Shown here: positions 59,601 to 63,957 of the stretch, piece after piece
How the letters are laid out: the number at the start of each line of letters is the position of its first letter
Position numbering within the stretch: the stretch's first letter is position 1
From: Pieris napi
Lineage: Eukaryota > Arthropoda > Insecta > Lepidoptera > Pieridae
Assembly: GCF_905475465.1 (NCBI RefSeq)
Contig: NC_062259.1
Location: forward strand, 568,501-632,500
Reading direction: 5' to 3'
DNA: 64,000 bases
The notes under the pieces: model-generated
Databases searched by the model: none
The model's input: the letters and a program-made list of their open reading frames with translations, nothing else
What the model was told of the DNA's origin: nothing
Position numbers and translations under genes: made by a program

Positions 59601-62600
59601 GTGACTCGCCGCCGTGTTGCTAAAGCAAGATTCCTCACGATGTTTCTCTCTTATCTCTTCTTTTCTTCGTACGAGCGAATGTTAAATGCGCTCATTAAAA
59701 GTCCATTTGTGCACAGCCGTGGTTCTCCCTCTTAGGGATGAGAGACACGCAAGCCACTAGGCCAACACCTATTCCAATAGCATCTGACCTGGGAAGAGTA
59801 CAAATGCTGGAGATCGTCCATGAATAAATATTTAAATTGAATTTCAGCCGCAAATGGAGCCGCGAACAGAAGGCAATGGGCATGGGGTCGCCCGTGTTCA
59901 ACTATATGACGGCCAATACTGTGAAGACGCCCCCAGTCGGCCAACCGCCTTATCAGGTATGTACCAAGCCGAAGTGGAATGATGGAGTAGGCTGTGGTTA
60001 ACCATAGAAAAATAATAATAAAAAAAAGTCAAGTATTTTTAAAATGGTAGGTAGATATGTGAATTATTTTCATTACTATTCGACCGTGTTGAACATGCAC
60101 TATTAAAGTGATATAAAAAAAATGGGTAATGATTTAGAAATACGTCGCCCGACTGGGGGTTGCATTATAAAAAAAGGTGCGTGTACCTATGTACGCGCGT
60201 AAGAAGTTATACTTCTTTGGCATTATTAAAATAGTTTTTGATTGCATGCAAATAATTAATTACAATTAAATAATCAAAGATTGGAAAAGGAGTCATTATA
60301 GTCAATAAAGTTCAGTTTACATTTGAAAAATTAAATAAATAAATATTTATTATTATTCTCTTACATTAAGTTTAACATAAATTTTATTATTATTCGAATG
60401 TTGTTTTTAAATTATGTGTGTGTATAAGTGTAGTGGGCCGTGGGCAACTTCATTCTGTTAATTTTGTGTCACGGTGCGCGCGCATCGTAAAATTTCACTC
60501 TCAATTTTTCATAACGCGCCTAAAGAAGTATAACTTCAAAACATTTTGTTTTCAAGCAATTCTCCGTAGCAAAAGCGATAATTTACTTTAATAATAAAGC
60601 AGCAGCAACAAATAAAAGAAAAACAAAAATAGCCAACTAAACAGAAAGAACAGCGAAGTTTTTTATTTATAAACATATTTCATAGCTTTAATTAGATCCG
60701 TAAAGGGGTCTTTTTTATATTGCCGTCAGTGCTATTATGATTTTCTTTTTTAAAAATTCTTTGTGTATGAGTGCCATCTTCAGCTACAAAGAGGGATCAG
60801 ATTATCAGGATCTGAGTAATTGTCTTTTTTTGCACCCATGTAACAAACAATCATATGCTTTCCAGAAGTCGGTATGGGTGGTAGTGCCATCTTCTACAGG
60901 TTTCTGTATAAGTGATAGTAATACGTATCTTCTATCATACTAATGACCTAATGGCCCTCAATATGTCGTCCTAAAACAATTAAAGAATTAGATAATAAGC
61001 TAAATGAGTAATAGATTTTTTAGATTTGTGATATGTAGCCCATCCACCCTTGCGTCCCAAAGCACATGCATTTTATTCAATGCCTGTGTTTTGTTCCAGT
61101 AGGTGGGGGCTGCTCTCCCTCCGCGCCTACGGGTTTTAAATAACACTAGGGGTAGAACAGATAACACAACATAAGATTGACTGAATCGATGTTGTCATAA
61201 AGGCGGACTTAACCAAGCAGTGTTGGCCTAGTGGCTCCAGCGTGCGACTCTCATCCCTGAAGATCGTAGGTTCGATCCGGCTGTGCACCAATGGACTTTG
61301 TATGTGCGCATTTAACATTCGCTCGAACAAATATGAATTAATAGTGCTATAAAATAATTACCTCGATTGCATTTTCGTTTCCCTAATTTTGATTCATTAA
61401 TCTGGACTATCTTCCCTACTACTTGATCATACATTTGATTTATATTATAGTTTCGTTGCAATGATTATTCCAATAATTTATGGTGGCTCGGCTTTTGCAT
61501 TGTTGTCTGTTTTCTTTAGAGTCTTCATTAATGTGTTGTAACTCCAATTTTGCGAATGTGTATATAACAAATAGAACACTACTAAATGTATTTTAATATT
61601 TACGAAAAACTTTCCAGTATTTCTAGGAACTTTCGTTTTTGCTTTGCAATTTCTTTTCGTACAACACCAAGAACAAAATCTTTTATTCGCTGATTTAGCG
61701 ATTTTCATGATAATTTCTTTCTACATTGCTTTTGCGAATGCCCTAATCCATTTTCTTCAGCGAATGCCACTGCTCATTAGTACTGACATTTTTATTAATT
61801 TTGTCAAATTCCACATCATGACCACTTCAGTACAGAGGTGACGATAGACAACGGGCCCATAGTCATCCACAAAAGCTGGTCTTCTACCAAGAATAGAACT
61901 CGTAGACAGCTCAGGTTCTGGATCATGTCCTCCTCCACTATTGCCAGCAGCCATCACAAGCTGTGATTGCGAGAAATCTGTGTCCCGTATGTATGCCAAG
62001 GTCGTACAGAAAAGCATTTCAATCAAAGTCCAAAAATATAGCCAAGTTTCCAAAAACTCCAAATGAAATAAACGCAAAAGCACATTCACGTAAACTTGAA
62101 AGTAACGGAATGAATCTGTCAGTGTCATTTCTGTTAATATCTATATTCAAAATGGCGGTTTGCGTTTCGTTACACATGTTCTGAAATACACGCTGCTTGA
62201 AATATTATAATAATTAATAGAAAAGTATAAAATGTACGTTTCTTTTAACACAATATAAAAAAAAATATATACTTCCGGCAGCCAAGATAGGGGTAGGGGT
62301 TCCAATCAAGATCCTACATACATACATAATCAGTATCATCAAATTCTGGCGACGTGTTTCTAAATCCAACCTAAAAAATTTACTATCTTGAATAGTTATA
62401 GTGAAAATAGACATACAAATTTATTCTGAACTCTAGAGTGGTATAACACAATTTTTTTCTGGGATTATTCACAACCATACCACCCGCTATTTAGCCCTAT
62501 TTAGCTTCACGATGATTCATGGGACGCCCTAAATAACAGACGTTGCGTTTTGGCGCAATGGGGCAATATAGAAATAGTAATTAATGAGGATAATTAAAAC

Positions 62601-63879
62601 AAAATGGGATCTCTTGTGTTTAAAATATTTAATACCCGTAAACATTATTTATTCATTATGCATGGACATCTCAAAGACTACTGAACTTATTTTTATTAAA
62701 TTTGGACTTTTCAGTTAGAATATGCCTATTTATATAAAAGTTAAGGGTCTCGGAAATAACTTTTTTTAAATATATATAAAAGGAGACAATGGGAATCGCC
62801 TGATGTTAAGTGATACGCCGCTCATGGAAACTCTCAATGCCAAAGGGCTCGCGAGAGCGTTGCCGGCCTTTTAAGAAGATTATATAGGCCGAATAGACTT
62901 TTGAAACTGCTTAAAGAGAGCTGTTTTGTTTTCTATCTATATCTATCTATTTTTTCAGGTGACACTGGAAGAGAGAATGCGTTGGGCTCAAATTGCTGAA
63001 GCGATGGCTCAAGCCAATCACTATGCTGTAAGTGAAAAAAAAAAATTTTTTTTGTTTCTAACATTATATGAAAATTAAATATTTTGTTGATAGTAAGATT
63101 TATTTAAATTGTGAGATATTGTTTTTTTTATATTCATATTTTTTATTAACTTTACCACACGTCCTGTACGTACACAGGTCTTAGATACAAAAGTTATCTA
63201 ATTGTTAATCCAAACCATTTTCGAAACCACTTTAAAATTCATCAAAATAGTTGCAGCTCCTTAAGAGTTTATTTACAAATATACGCACAATATCTTTTTA
63301 AACAAACTCTTTGAATAATAAACTTTGAAAAAAAAAAGATAAAGGTGTTGCAACGTCCGGCCTTTTTTGAAAAATAATGAACTGCTCAAAGAGCTTTAAG
63401 TTATAATAGCTTTTTTTACAATTAACACTAGCTGACCCGGCAAACGTTGTTTTGCAATGTATATTATTTCTAGAAAACATTTCTTTAGTTCAATAACAAT
63501 AACTATATAATATAATAAAAAATGGGGGTTGATTGTAGAGGGGTGAAAATTAAGGGTTGTATGTATTTTTGTATGCTGGATCATAAATCACTTAGCGGTT
63601 TAAAAGATAGTAGCCGATTCTCAGACTAGCTGAATATGCATAAAGAATCGGTCCAGCCGTTTCGGAGAAGTATGGGAACGAACATTGTGACACGAGAATT
63701 TTATATATTAGATATAAATTTTTACAATTTTTTTTTTGTTTTTCATAAAAAAGTGAAAAAAGATTAAATTTTTCCAATTTTTTTTTTTATTTTCAGCAAC
63801 CAGACCCAGTCCAAATGGCGACACGGCCCTCTTCTGCTATGTTCGGATACCCCACCTTGCCGCCAGTACCATTGCCCAG
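31323..63879 (+). CDS. mucin-like SEA/EGF single-pass membrane protein (16 exons, 3' end beyond window)
   Basis: Sixteen coding exons with consistent phases: 31323-31389, 51137-52552, 53180-53371, 53894-54055, 54500-54629, 55034-55107, 55643-55758, 56392-56466, 56662-56772, 57032-57179, 57857-57935, 58115-58249, 58605-58730, 59848-59956, 62959-63027 and 63797-63879, giving 1030 codons so far. The order is a signal peptide (WAVLAIIQVVHG); a large Pro/Thr/Glu/Lys-rich stalk; a six-cysteine EGF; a SEA-like domain across four exons; an EGF-like DVDECSAPELNDC unit; a further Cys-rich EGF unit ending CSSGYYGSSCEV; a transmembrane helix (VAVGASLAAALVIALTLAAL); and a tail with VTLEERMRWAQIAEAM. By family logic it is a cell-surface mucin-like receptor or adhesion protein, tail in the cytoplasm. 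I do not recognise a named orthologue. The first coding intron (19.7 kb) hosts a Polinton. A 5' UTR acceptor at 31297-31298 implies an upstream noncoding exon. Confidence 0.92.
31400..31800. other. GC-rich block of unknown origin in intron 1
   Basis: About 400 bp of clearly higher GC than the surroundings, with short inverted words (CCGCCTTCACCGGTGAAGGCG; AGGCCCTTACAG) and no long open frame. It may be a remnant of a GC-rich LINE. I could not classify it. Confidence 0.4.
32080..32265 (+). pseudogene. LINE reverse transcriptase fragment
   Basis: A plus-strand frame reads LEAFDMCYRCMLWIGYIQKV followed by PNEKVL, with a stop upstream and another soon after. This is the C-terminal RT/thumb pattern (LEAFEMWxxRRxLxIxWxxxxxNExV) common in insect and vertebrate LINE ORF2. 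Confidence 0.6.
32880..33115 (-). repeat. dispersed repeat, family D (inverted copy)
   Basis: Reverse complement of the 29810 repeat: TTAGAACCCTACTATGAT, ATAGGCTATATATT and TACTACAGTTTTATAGAAGA. Confidence 0.6.
33190..33420 (-). repeat. SINE copy, rearranged
   Basis: It has GGCGCTACAACCTTTTAGGT, AGGTAGGTGATCAGCCTTCC and CAGCCGGGGTTCTACGACCTC in the family order, but the middle is altered and the head missing. Confidence 0.55.
34315..34552 (-). repeat. SINE copy, near full length
   Basis: GTGACGCTACAATCTTTTTA, GTAGGTGATTAACCTCCTGT, CACACGCCGTCGAC and AGTCGCACGCTGAAGTCACT end with GCCAGCACTGCTC, the SINE head on the minus strand. The B-box segment has a short deletion. Confidence 0.7.
35030..35460 (-). 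repeat. LINE 3' end repeat (inverted copy)
   Basis: ATGCTTCTAATTTTACATTT and ACTGCCAGTTCTCAAATCAA are the reverse complement of the repeat at 36030-36190. It is followed at 35438 by CTTCTGGCATTGAGAGTGTC, a different repeat. No coding seen in 34.6-36.0 kb apart from this. Confidence 0.45.
36030..36190 (+). repeat. LINE 3' end repeat
   Basis: GATTAAAAAGAGTGGCGG, TTGCCAGTTCTTCTCTTCCG and GAACTGGCAGTAAATGTAAA end with a GAATAAATGATTTTGATTTGA tail (a poly(A)-signal-like end). Same family as 20850 and 56090. Confidence 0.55.
36284..36546 (-). repeat. SINE copy, near full length
   Basis: GGTCTGGGCCTCAGATTTCT, ACAAGTAGGTGATCAG, CTGGTGCACAGCCGGGGTTC and GAGAGTCGCACGCTAAAGCC precede GGCCAACACTGTTC. 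The orientation is head-right. Confidence 0.7.
37265..37420 (-). repeat. dispersed repeat, family E (inverted copy)
   Basis: AGACTCTTGGGCCGTGGGGC, TTTGGCGCTTGGTAGGTGA and CAACGAATAAGTATCGCAAT match the reverse complement of 30970-31165. Confidence 0.5.
37951..37956. other. Polinton target-site duplication, left (TATATC)
   Basis: TATATC immediately precedes the left terminal repeat and is repeated at 50750-50755 after the right one. Six-base duplications are diagnostic of Polinton integration. Confidence 0.92.
37957..38926. repeat. Polinton left terminal inverted repeat
   Basis: 970 bp. It matches the right repeat apart from a homopolymer run of 35 A here against 30 T there, which fully explains the 5-bp length difference. 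It contains the whole protease coding sequence. Homology stops 2 bases upstream of the protease ATG. Confidence 0.93.
38481..38924 (-). CDS. PRO: adenain-type cysteine protease, left copy
   Basis: 147 residues. The catalytic set is visible: His50 in GSHWVAI, Asp66 in YFDSFG, Gln95 and Cys102 in VCGEYC. The Gln-to-Cys spacing of seven equals that of the adenovirus protease. In the family this maturation protease cleaves capsid precursors. The coding sequence lies wholly inside the terminal repeat and is identical to the copy at 49787-50230. Upstream it has a TATA box at 38993-39000 and an initiator at 38965-38969. The stop is followed by an AT-rich tail with AATAAAAG-like words. Confidence 0.93.
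   Translation of the reverse strand: MNTLEVQMSLRRIHPSLQSNVYPSNRLPMYAQVPALIICNLDPDSQPGSHWVAIHINVERVGEYFDSFGRKPIEAIEGFLRRNCCMWRYNNLTVQDYLSAVCGEYCLVYIYYKFRGMRLEDFLRNFTCDSENNDTVLVNLYRNIMDI
38965..39000 (-). promoter_or_regulatory. TATA-initiator core promoter of the left protease
   Basis: On the minus strand TATAAATA (39000-38993) lies 33 bases before the A of TCAGT (38969-38965), an arthropod initiator. The predicted 5' UTR is about 43 bases. This sequence lies outside the terminal repeat, so the right copy does not share it. Confidence 0.55.
39151..40464 (-). CDS. MCP: Polinton major capsid protein (double jelly-roll)
   Basis: 437 residues. It opens MSFIHNHSCECVKSELDLFA, the typical start of insect Polinton capsid proteins often deposited as F54H12.2-like. 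FQVPGTGDDYIDLSHTLLHL and a later jelly-roll with LIRRAKINPSILIAHQKVL fit the same family. The protein should form trimeric capsomers of an icosahedral particle. Its ATG is 5 bases downstream of the next gene's stop, so it is probably expressed from a shared or internal signal. No defects seen. Confidence 0.9.
   Translation of the reverse strand: MSFIHNHSCECVKSELDLFALPSTQTSIEYGHWIHYKPISSLSDDGPIEFQVPGTGDDYIDLSHTLLHLKAQIKNQDGSAVNAANVVAPVNNWLHSLFNQLDVYLNQKLVSPPNNTYAYRAFIETLLNYSSSAKQSHLTCGLWYEDTAGKMNETNEANKGFYKRQQLSKDGKDVEMIGHLHGDIFNQDKFLMNGVELSIKLVRSRETFNLMSQNADNKYKVCITDATLIIRRAKINPSILIAHQKVLATTTAKYPITRGEVKVLTIPAGVQGKTLDNIFLGQVPKRCIIGFVNNTAFNGSYVKNPFNFENFGICSFSLYIDGQQIPSKSLQPSFPNDVFTSAYHTLYSGTGIHFLNEGNGISREQYSNGYCLLAFDLTPDLSANSNVHWNLVRHGSVRMEVRFESALTETINCVVYAEFSNIIEIDKNRNVCVDYSS
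40470..40931 (-). CDS. pVI/pX-like small virion protein
   Basis: 153 residues, basic. A central segment HQRGHGIGSFLGGLFRSVLP is followed by an amphipathic helix region (GAKVIGKEALNSGIGLLSDV). The RGxGIGSFLGGLFR box is typical of Polinton proteins likened to adenovirus minor core or membrane-lytic proteins. The role is inferred from family reports, not from this sequence. Confidence 0.75.
   Translation of the reverse strand: MYTPQETFICPYEHYYSQQAGSGINVIYKGALHQRGHGIGSFLGGLFRSVLPLLTSGAKVIGKEALNSGIGLLSDVVASRPIKESIKNRLKEASSNLKHKVDTKIDKLMTGSGVNKRRKYCNELIRVSPLKVKGASKKTRNKNINISKDIFSN
40951..41703 (-). CDS. mCP: Polinton minor capsid (penton-like) protein
   Basis: 250 residues. It opens MKESFYLTLLSNSSTQYFPG followed by FSTKLPKAITLEGEWMVGIV, the common start of the single jelly-roll penton protein in this group. 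It is expected at the capsid vertices. The ATG overlaps the integrase stop (4 bases shared). Confidence 0.85.
   Translation of the reverse strand: MKESFYLTLLSNSSTQYFPGNMTSNFSTKLPKAITLEGEWMVGIVEFQYPSTMFSVQEHENIIYISKKTTINNEETTLMYKNHIPATNYDNIQNILIALNSKEKVSFRQDTVSKFVSVAVKDPSIISLSLSPNLSFQLGFEPDTNLVNHNIGKRPANLHLGLPSQLFVYCDIIEPQIVGDVMTPLLRIIPLDPAKYIYGSNKMHIFSPPHYLPVMRREFDVIEIDIRTTTGNAVPFQFGTSCVKLHFKKI
41700..42800 (-). CDS. INT: DDE integrase with C-terminal chromodomain
   Basis: 366 residues. The catalytic triad is Asp79 (LWQADLSDL), Asp141 (IQSDKGTEF) and Glu176 (ASIVERFQRTLK), with 34 residues between the last two. Helix-rich N-terminal text and a C-terminal chromodomain-like module (EYKIDKII...VLVKWKGYPNKFNSWV) frame the core. 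It inserts the linear DNA and makes the 6-bp duplication seen at the borders. It overlaps both neighbours slightly (25 bases upstream, 4 downstream). All catalytic residues are present. Confidence 0.95.
   Translation of the reverse strand: MGEMDPVLELHRIYYDISHPAGYSSVNKLTKAMNGKISKSDVSKWLQSQETYTLHKPVIKKFPRNKYILSNINELWQADLSDLRTYIEYNDGYKYILCVIDAFSKYAYVRAMKKKDSCTIKTCFTSIFDEAKTVPRHIQSDKGTEFVSKDVQTYLKRKNINYYTTNNPDIKASIVERFQRTLKMKMWRYFTHKNTYRYIDILQDLVSSYNHSVHSSIKMRPCDVKMENIMEVWRNLYYDEKTYISSLNKVPKFNVGDYVRITKYKHVFQKGYESNWSNEIFIITSIIDRSPWVVYTLNDLENESITGTFYEKELQKITFSPTSEYKIDKIIRSRKSGIRKEVLVKWKGYPNKFNSWVLLSNIKNLQ
42776..43543 (-). CDS. conserved Polinton protein of unknown role
   Basis: 255 residues. The N-terminal half is polar (LEMEKIISSKLDDREKWALY) with an Asn-rich linker. 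The conserved part is LQWNKNGTVFISGQEIPGSN followed by IIDLVNDILR and GWEIFAKFLND (about residues 145-195), a block I know from many insect Polintons without assigned function. The start overlaps the stop of the next upstream gene by 4 bases. Confidence 0.75.
   Translation of the reverse strand: MNTKKMLLVEQDFIDKLKHQNENKATPQSRLDLEMEKIISSKLDDREKWALYLQILQRYLHYSMEERQPQEITITEKVINDNTNENRNINNITTSENEKMLNVKQLPTGEDIAYGLQPKEILKLIPKTYMRRGELLMDTIVNKTDQLQWNKNGTVFISGQEIPGSNIIDLVNDILRPSKRSDPIGWEIFAKFLNDINTPLTYIGNLKRIKYISDLNSKDKTLIQESQTEVSPTPTQSKHINKLRNKSDWEKWTPY
43540..43875 (-). CDS. conserved small basic Polinton protein
   Basis: 111 residues. LHKLKPKHRRILLKSCNNQE, CICECIHNVLQGKVPL, a Lys-rich middle and the C-terminal hydrophobic GGSFLPIILGTILSTLVSCF are typical of a small protein present in most animal Polintons. 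A membrane-active or core role is possible. Its function is unknown. Confidence 0.75.
   Translation of the reverse strand: MYQRITTHKELLSALHKLKPKHRRILLKSCNNQEINCICECIHNVLQGKVPLKENTKTKLKKIKNLLRNLISKGKSFEYRKNILIQKGGSFLPIILGTILSTLVSCFNKSQ
43890..44693 (-). CDS. ATP: FtsK/HerA-type genome-packaging ATPase
   Basis: 267 codons from the first ATG. Walker A is GPSGCGKSN and Walker B LIIIDDL, followed by SHHRNLSVFYITQNLF, which holds the sensor asparagine/glutamine region. The family pumps DNA into capsids. The likely true start is an internal ATG at 44534 (FIHPFAAIVAGPSG follows). The first 53 codons read as AT-rich leader, and a TATA/initiator pair lies within them. That start gives 214 residues, usual for the family. 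Confidence 0.9.
   Translation of the reverse strand: MFCTCIMYKRVLYINIVIDDNTYIFCIFHINKLFLKYQLSFIPFPEEDRSQKIMIHFIHPFAAIVAGPSGCGKSNFVANFIKHKSSICNEIFLEITWCYDEMQPLYNIPGVNYHQGLPELHMFDGKNPHLIIIDDLMRESDGRVVDIFTKGSHHRNLSVFYITQNLFHQGRGQRDISLNSSYIIYFKNPRDKTQIRFLARQVSPEDTKFIEDSYTDATKEAHGYLMIDLKQNTDDARRIKSKIFESSNFCTIYVPMKRYKYLCNQPL
44576..44607 (-). promoter_or_regulatory. TATA-initiator core promoter of the packaging ATPase
   Basis: On the minus strand TATAAATAAAT starts at 44607 and TTAGT has its A at 44576, a spacing of 31. If used, translation starts at 44534, about 42 bases downstream. Confidence 0.45.
44742..48729 (-). CDS. POLB: protein-primed family B DNA polymerase, spliced
   Basis: Two exons, 48554-48729 and 44742-48447, give 1293 residues; a 106-bp intron has donor CT|GTGAGTAT and acceptor TTCGACAG|GG. 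Without the first exon a 1231-codon frame starts at 48437. The join is in frame and adds 59 acidic residues plus VDQ. Features in order are a C2H2-like zinc finger (FCCICNRNVSKKYFANHL), 3'-5' exonuclease with YADFEAF (about residue 494), palm motif A YFDANNLYGWAMSQ (about 890), motif B-like NAVFGKTMENIEKR, and motif C YTDTDSL (about 1133). It replicates linear DNA with a protein primer. All catalytic boxes are present. Confidence 0.93.
48554..48729 (-). CDS. POLB: POLB 5' exon
   Basis: Starts MSQECVSVFFDEMDHEF and leaves two bases before the donor. It is supported by an in-frame junction, consensus donor and acceptor, and a TATA/initiator pair upstream at 48817-48847. If unspliced it would make only a 59-residue peptide ending at a TGA that overlaps the donor. 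Confidence 0.75.
48817..48847 (-). promoter_or_regulatory. TATA-initiator core promoter of POLB
   Basis: On the minus strand TATAAATA begins at 48847. TCAAT has its A at 48817, 30 bases downstream. The predicted 5' UTR is about 88 bases. Confidence 0.5.
48926..49490 (-). CDS. Polinton accessory protein, unknown, spliced
   Basis: Two exons: a 6-base coding exon ATGGAG (49485-49490) with donor GAG|GTAAGT, and 48926-49384 after acceptor TTTCAG, giving 154 residues. The longest unspliced frame would have to start at GTG, which is why the splice is preferred. The protein has an acidic N-terminus (SDDEEEVLN), a basic cluster DRKKKKTK, and a C-terminal charged part LVKMELYSLKKLKEIPVAQH. The mix of acidic patch and nuclear-signal-like lysines suggests a nuclear or regulatory role, but I know no family. 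It is transcribed in the same direction as POLB, first in the minus-strand block. Confidence 0.65.
49551..49580 (-). promoter_or_regulatory. TATA-initiator core promoter of the accessory gene
   Basis: On the minus strand TATATAAC starts at 49580. TTAGT has its A at 49551, a spacing of 29. Confidence 0.45.
49688..49719 (+). promoter_or_regulatory. weak TATA-initiator pair before the right protease
   Basis: TCTAAATA at 49688 lies 29 bases before the A of TCATT (49717). This is a weaker match than that of the left copy. The stretch is unique sequence outside the terminal repeat. Confidence 0.3.
49785..50749. repeat. Polinton right terminal inverted repeat
   Basis: 965 bp, inverse of 37957-38926. 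It contains the right protease gene, an AT-rich spacer, a run of 30 T and the GCCTCCGAAACAGC tip region. Confidence 0.93.
49787..50230 (+). CDS. PRO: adenain-type cysteine protease, right copy
   Basis: Same 147 residues as the copy at 38481-38924, with the same His50/Asp66/Gln95/Cys102 set. It is the only Polinton gene read on the plus strand, divergent from the accessory gene, with about 295 bp between. The start codon sits 2 bases inside the terminal repeat, so its promoter differs from that of the left copy. Confidence 0.93.
   Translation: MNTLEVQMSLRRIHPSLQSNVYPSNRLPMYAQVPALIICNLDPDSQPGSHWVAIHINVERVGEYFDSFGRKPIEAIEGFLRRNCCMWRYNNLTVQDYLSAVCGEYCLVYIYYKFRGMRLEDFLRNFTCDSENNDTVLVNLYRNIMDI
50750..50755. 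other. Polinton target-site duplication, right (TATATC)
   Basis: Matches 37951-37956. Host repeat sequence continues as ACTTATCATCAAG. Confidence 0.92.
51137..52552 (+). CDS. large stalk exon of the membrane protein
   Basis: 472 codons. The first third is acidic and mixed, then a Pro/Arg-rich stretch (RPPVEQIPPRPFHRPIPPW), then Thr/Glu-rich text (TTEFTTAKTTEKSTEALIEK). At about 52189-52385 an 18-base unit encoding KEVTDK repeats roughly ten times with small changes. This composition fits an O-glycosylated mucin-like stalk outside the cell. The frame joins the signal-peptide exon to make glycine at the junction. The donor is GCAA|GTAAGA. Confidence 0.9.
52189..52385 (+). repeat. in-frame 18-bp coding minisatellite
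   Basis: Units close to GAAGTCACAGACAAAAAG repeat in frame, with a divergent unit (SDDIEV) in the middle. The length is a multiple of three, so expansion would not break the gene. Confidence 0.9.
53400..53770 (+). repeat. dispersed repeat, family C (two partial copies)
   Basis: GTAACGTTTGTGAGGTTGTT, AATGTCGTGGTAGTCGGGCT and GATAATGCCTGCAAAGATCT, then a partial second copy near 53718. Related to 28025-28300. Lies in an intron. Confidence 0.5.
54126..54325 (+). repeat. minisatellite, unit about 21 bp
   Basis: Repeats of ATCTCGAACCCATCTCGATCC and variants span about 200 bp within an intron of the membrane-protein gene. Confidence 0.7.
54327..54444 (-). repeat. SINE copy (head half)
   Basis: CACCGTTCGAGCGAATGTTA, GGGATCGAACCAACGACC and AGTCGCACGCTGAAGCCACT end with AACACTGTTC. 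Confidence 0.7.
54655..55030 (+). repeat. dispersed repeat, family D (first part in tandem)
   Basis: The GATGTCTTCTATAAAACTG segment occurs twice (54679 and 54809), followed once by AGCCTATGTTCATCATAGTA and GGGTTCTAATGG. Ends at the acceptor of the next coding exon. Confidence 0.6.
55034..58249 (+). CDS. EGF-SEA-EGF exon cluster of the membrane protein
   Basis: Seven small exons. Two (55034-55107 and 55643-55758) make a six-cysteine EGF: CIVGDDSTC...CQCRPGY...DPC. The next three plus the end of the second carry the SEA-like domain (MELRVDRLYDRKVIWDVKLM; NQVFVNYTIL). At the place where cleaving SEA domains have G-S-V-V-V the sequence reads KGEENQVFV, so self-cleavage is doubtful. Then come DVDECSAPELNDC...C.C and a further cysteine-rich EGF unit (CRECSSSHCNERGVCRYNNG). 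Phases agree throughout. Confidence 0.85.
56090..56280 (-). repeat. LINE 3' end repeat (inverted copy)
   Basis: ATGCTTCTAATTTTACATTT, TTGATTTGAGAATCAAGG, ACTGGCAATAAACTCCTCGC and CCACTCTTTTTAATCGCC are the reverse complement of the 36030 repeat. Confidence 0.5.
56506..56600 (-). repeat. SINE head fragment
   Basis: AGTCCATTGGTGCACACCCG, GATGAGAGACACGCAGACTC and GGCCAAAACTGCTTC. Confidence 0.6.
56821..57003 (+). repeat. minisatellite, unit about 20 bp
   Basis: Variants of GGTTTGTTAAATAGGTGTAT repeat roughly nine times within an intron 20-30 bp upstream of the splice acceptor at 57031. Confidence 0.75.
57455..57665 (+). repeat. dispersed repeat, family E
   Basis: AAAGCACCAGCTCTGGGGTC, ACGCCAATTTAAATCTTTTA and CAAGAGTCTCTACTCCAAAG, as at 30970-31165. 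Confidence 0.6.
58605..58730 (+). CDS. transmembrane exon of the membrane protein
   Basis: It closes the last EGF (CSSGYYGSSCEV), then encodes one hydrophobic helix of about 22 residues (VGVAVGASLAAALVIALTLA) followed by a cytoplasmic stop-transfer region WRSRKW across the next junction. The topology is type I. Confidence 0.88.
58760..59080. other. GC-rich intronic block, unclassified
   Basis: About 300 bp of raised GC content between exons. Open frames exist on both strands (58795-59041), but neither resembles a known protein. It is probably a transposon remnant. Confidence 0.35.
59472..59774 (-). repeat. SINE with an extra head fragment in inverted order
   Basis: AGAGCAGTGTTGACCTAGTG and GCGACTCTCATCCCTG (head, plus orientation) run into a body in minus orientation (TTTTTAGGTCTGGGCCTCAG through GAGACACGCAAGCCACTAGG). 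The two heads are inverted with respect to each other, so the copy can fold on itself. Confidence 0.65.
60173..60539 (-). mobile_element. MITE family A, copy 2
   Basis: Inverse of 1881-2250: AAAGGTGCGTGTACCTATGT, then ACGCGCGTAAGAAGTTATAC, through to CCTAAAGAAGTATAACTTC. The central text agrees closely. The segment before ACGGTGCGCG (60435-60450) differs. In an intron of the membrane-protein gene. Confidence 0.65.
61215..61326 (+). repeat. SINE head copy
   Basis: AGCAGTGTTGGCCTAGTGGC (A box), GCGACTCTCATCCCTG and GGTTCGATCC (B box), then GCACCAATGGACTTTG. Pol III promoter elements read on the plus strand. Confidence 0.75.
61757..62128 (-). CDS. hypothetical antisense ORF, 123 codons
   Basis: Minus-strand frame in an intron of the plus-strand membrane-protein gene. 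It starts MTLTDSFRYFQVYVNVLLRL, has a hydrophobic stretch (LETWLYFWTLIEMLFCTTLA), then a composition shift to GNSGGGHDPEPELSTSS and GRRPAFVDDYGPVVYRHLC. A CCGCCATTTT motif lies upstream on the same strand. It may be a host exon, a retrocopy or chance. No family is recognised and no clean splice donor is seen. Confidence 0.25.
   Translation of the reverse strand: MTLTDSFRYFQVYVNVLLRLFHLEFLETWLYFWTLIEMLFCTTLAYIRDTDFSQSQLVMAAGNSGGGHDPEPELSTSSILGRRPAFVDDYGPVVYRHLCTEVVMMWNLTKLIKMSVLMSSGIR
62780..62885 (+). repeat. dispersed lepidopteran repeat (CGCCTGATGTTAAGTGAT family)
   Basis: GAATCGCCTGATGTTAAGTG, CGCCGCTCATGGAAACTCTC and GCGTTGCCGGCCTTTTAAG. Relatives occur at 18880-18945 (inverted), 33722-33830 and as the Polinton target near 37935/50756. 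Confidence 0.6.
63428..63712 (-). mobile_element. small Helitron, uninterrupted
   Basis: On the minus strand it begins TCTAATATATAAAATTCTCG after A and ends GCCGGGTCAGCTAG before T, 285 bp. This is the same family as the interrupted copy at 21921-27824. Non-coding. Confidence 0.8.
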
Positions 63880-63957
63880 GTAATTGTTAACTCATGCACA
63901 ATTATTGAGGACATAAATAAAAATAAAATTATCTAAAAACGATTTAATTTTTTTAAA

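Noticed and set aside
61215..61290. tRNA-like sequence with A and B boxes
   Set aside because: The acceptor ends do not pair, and it belongs to a SINE family present about a dozen times in the window.
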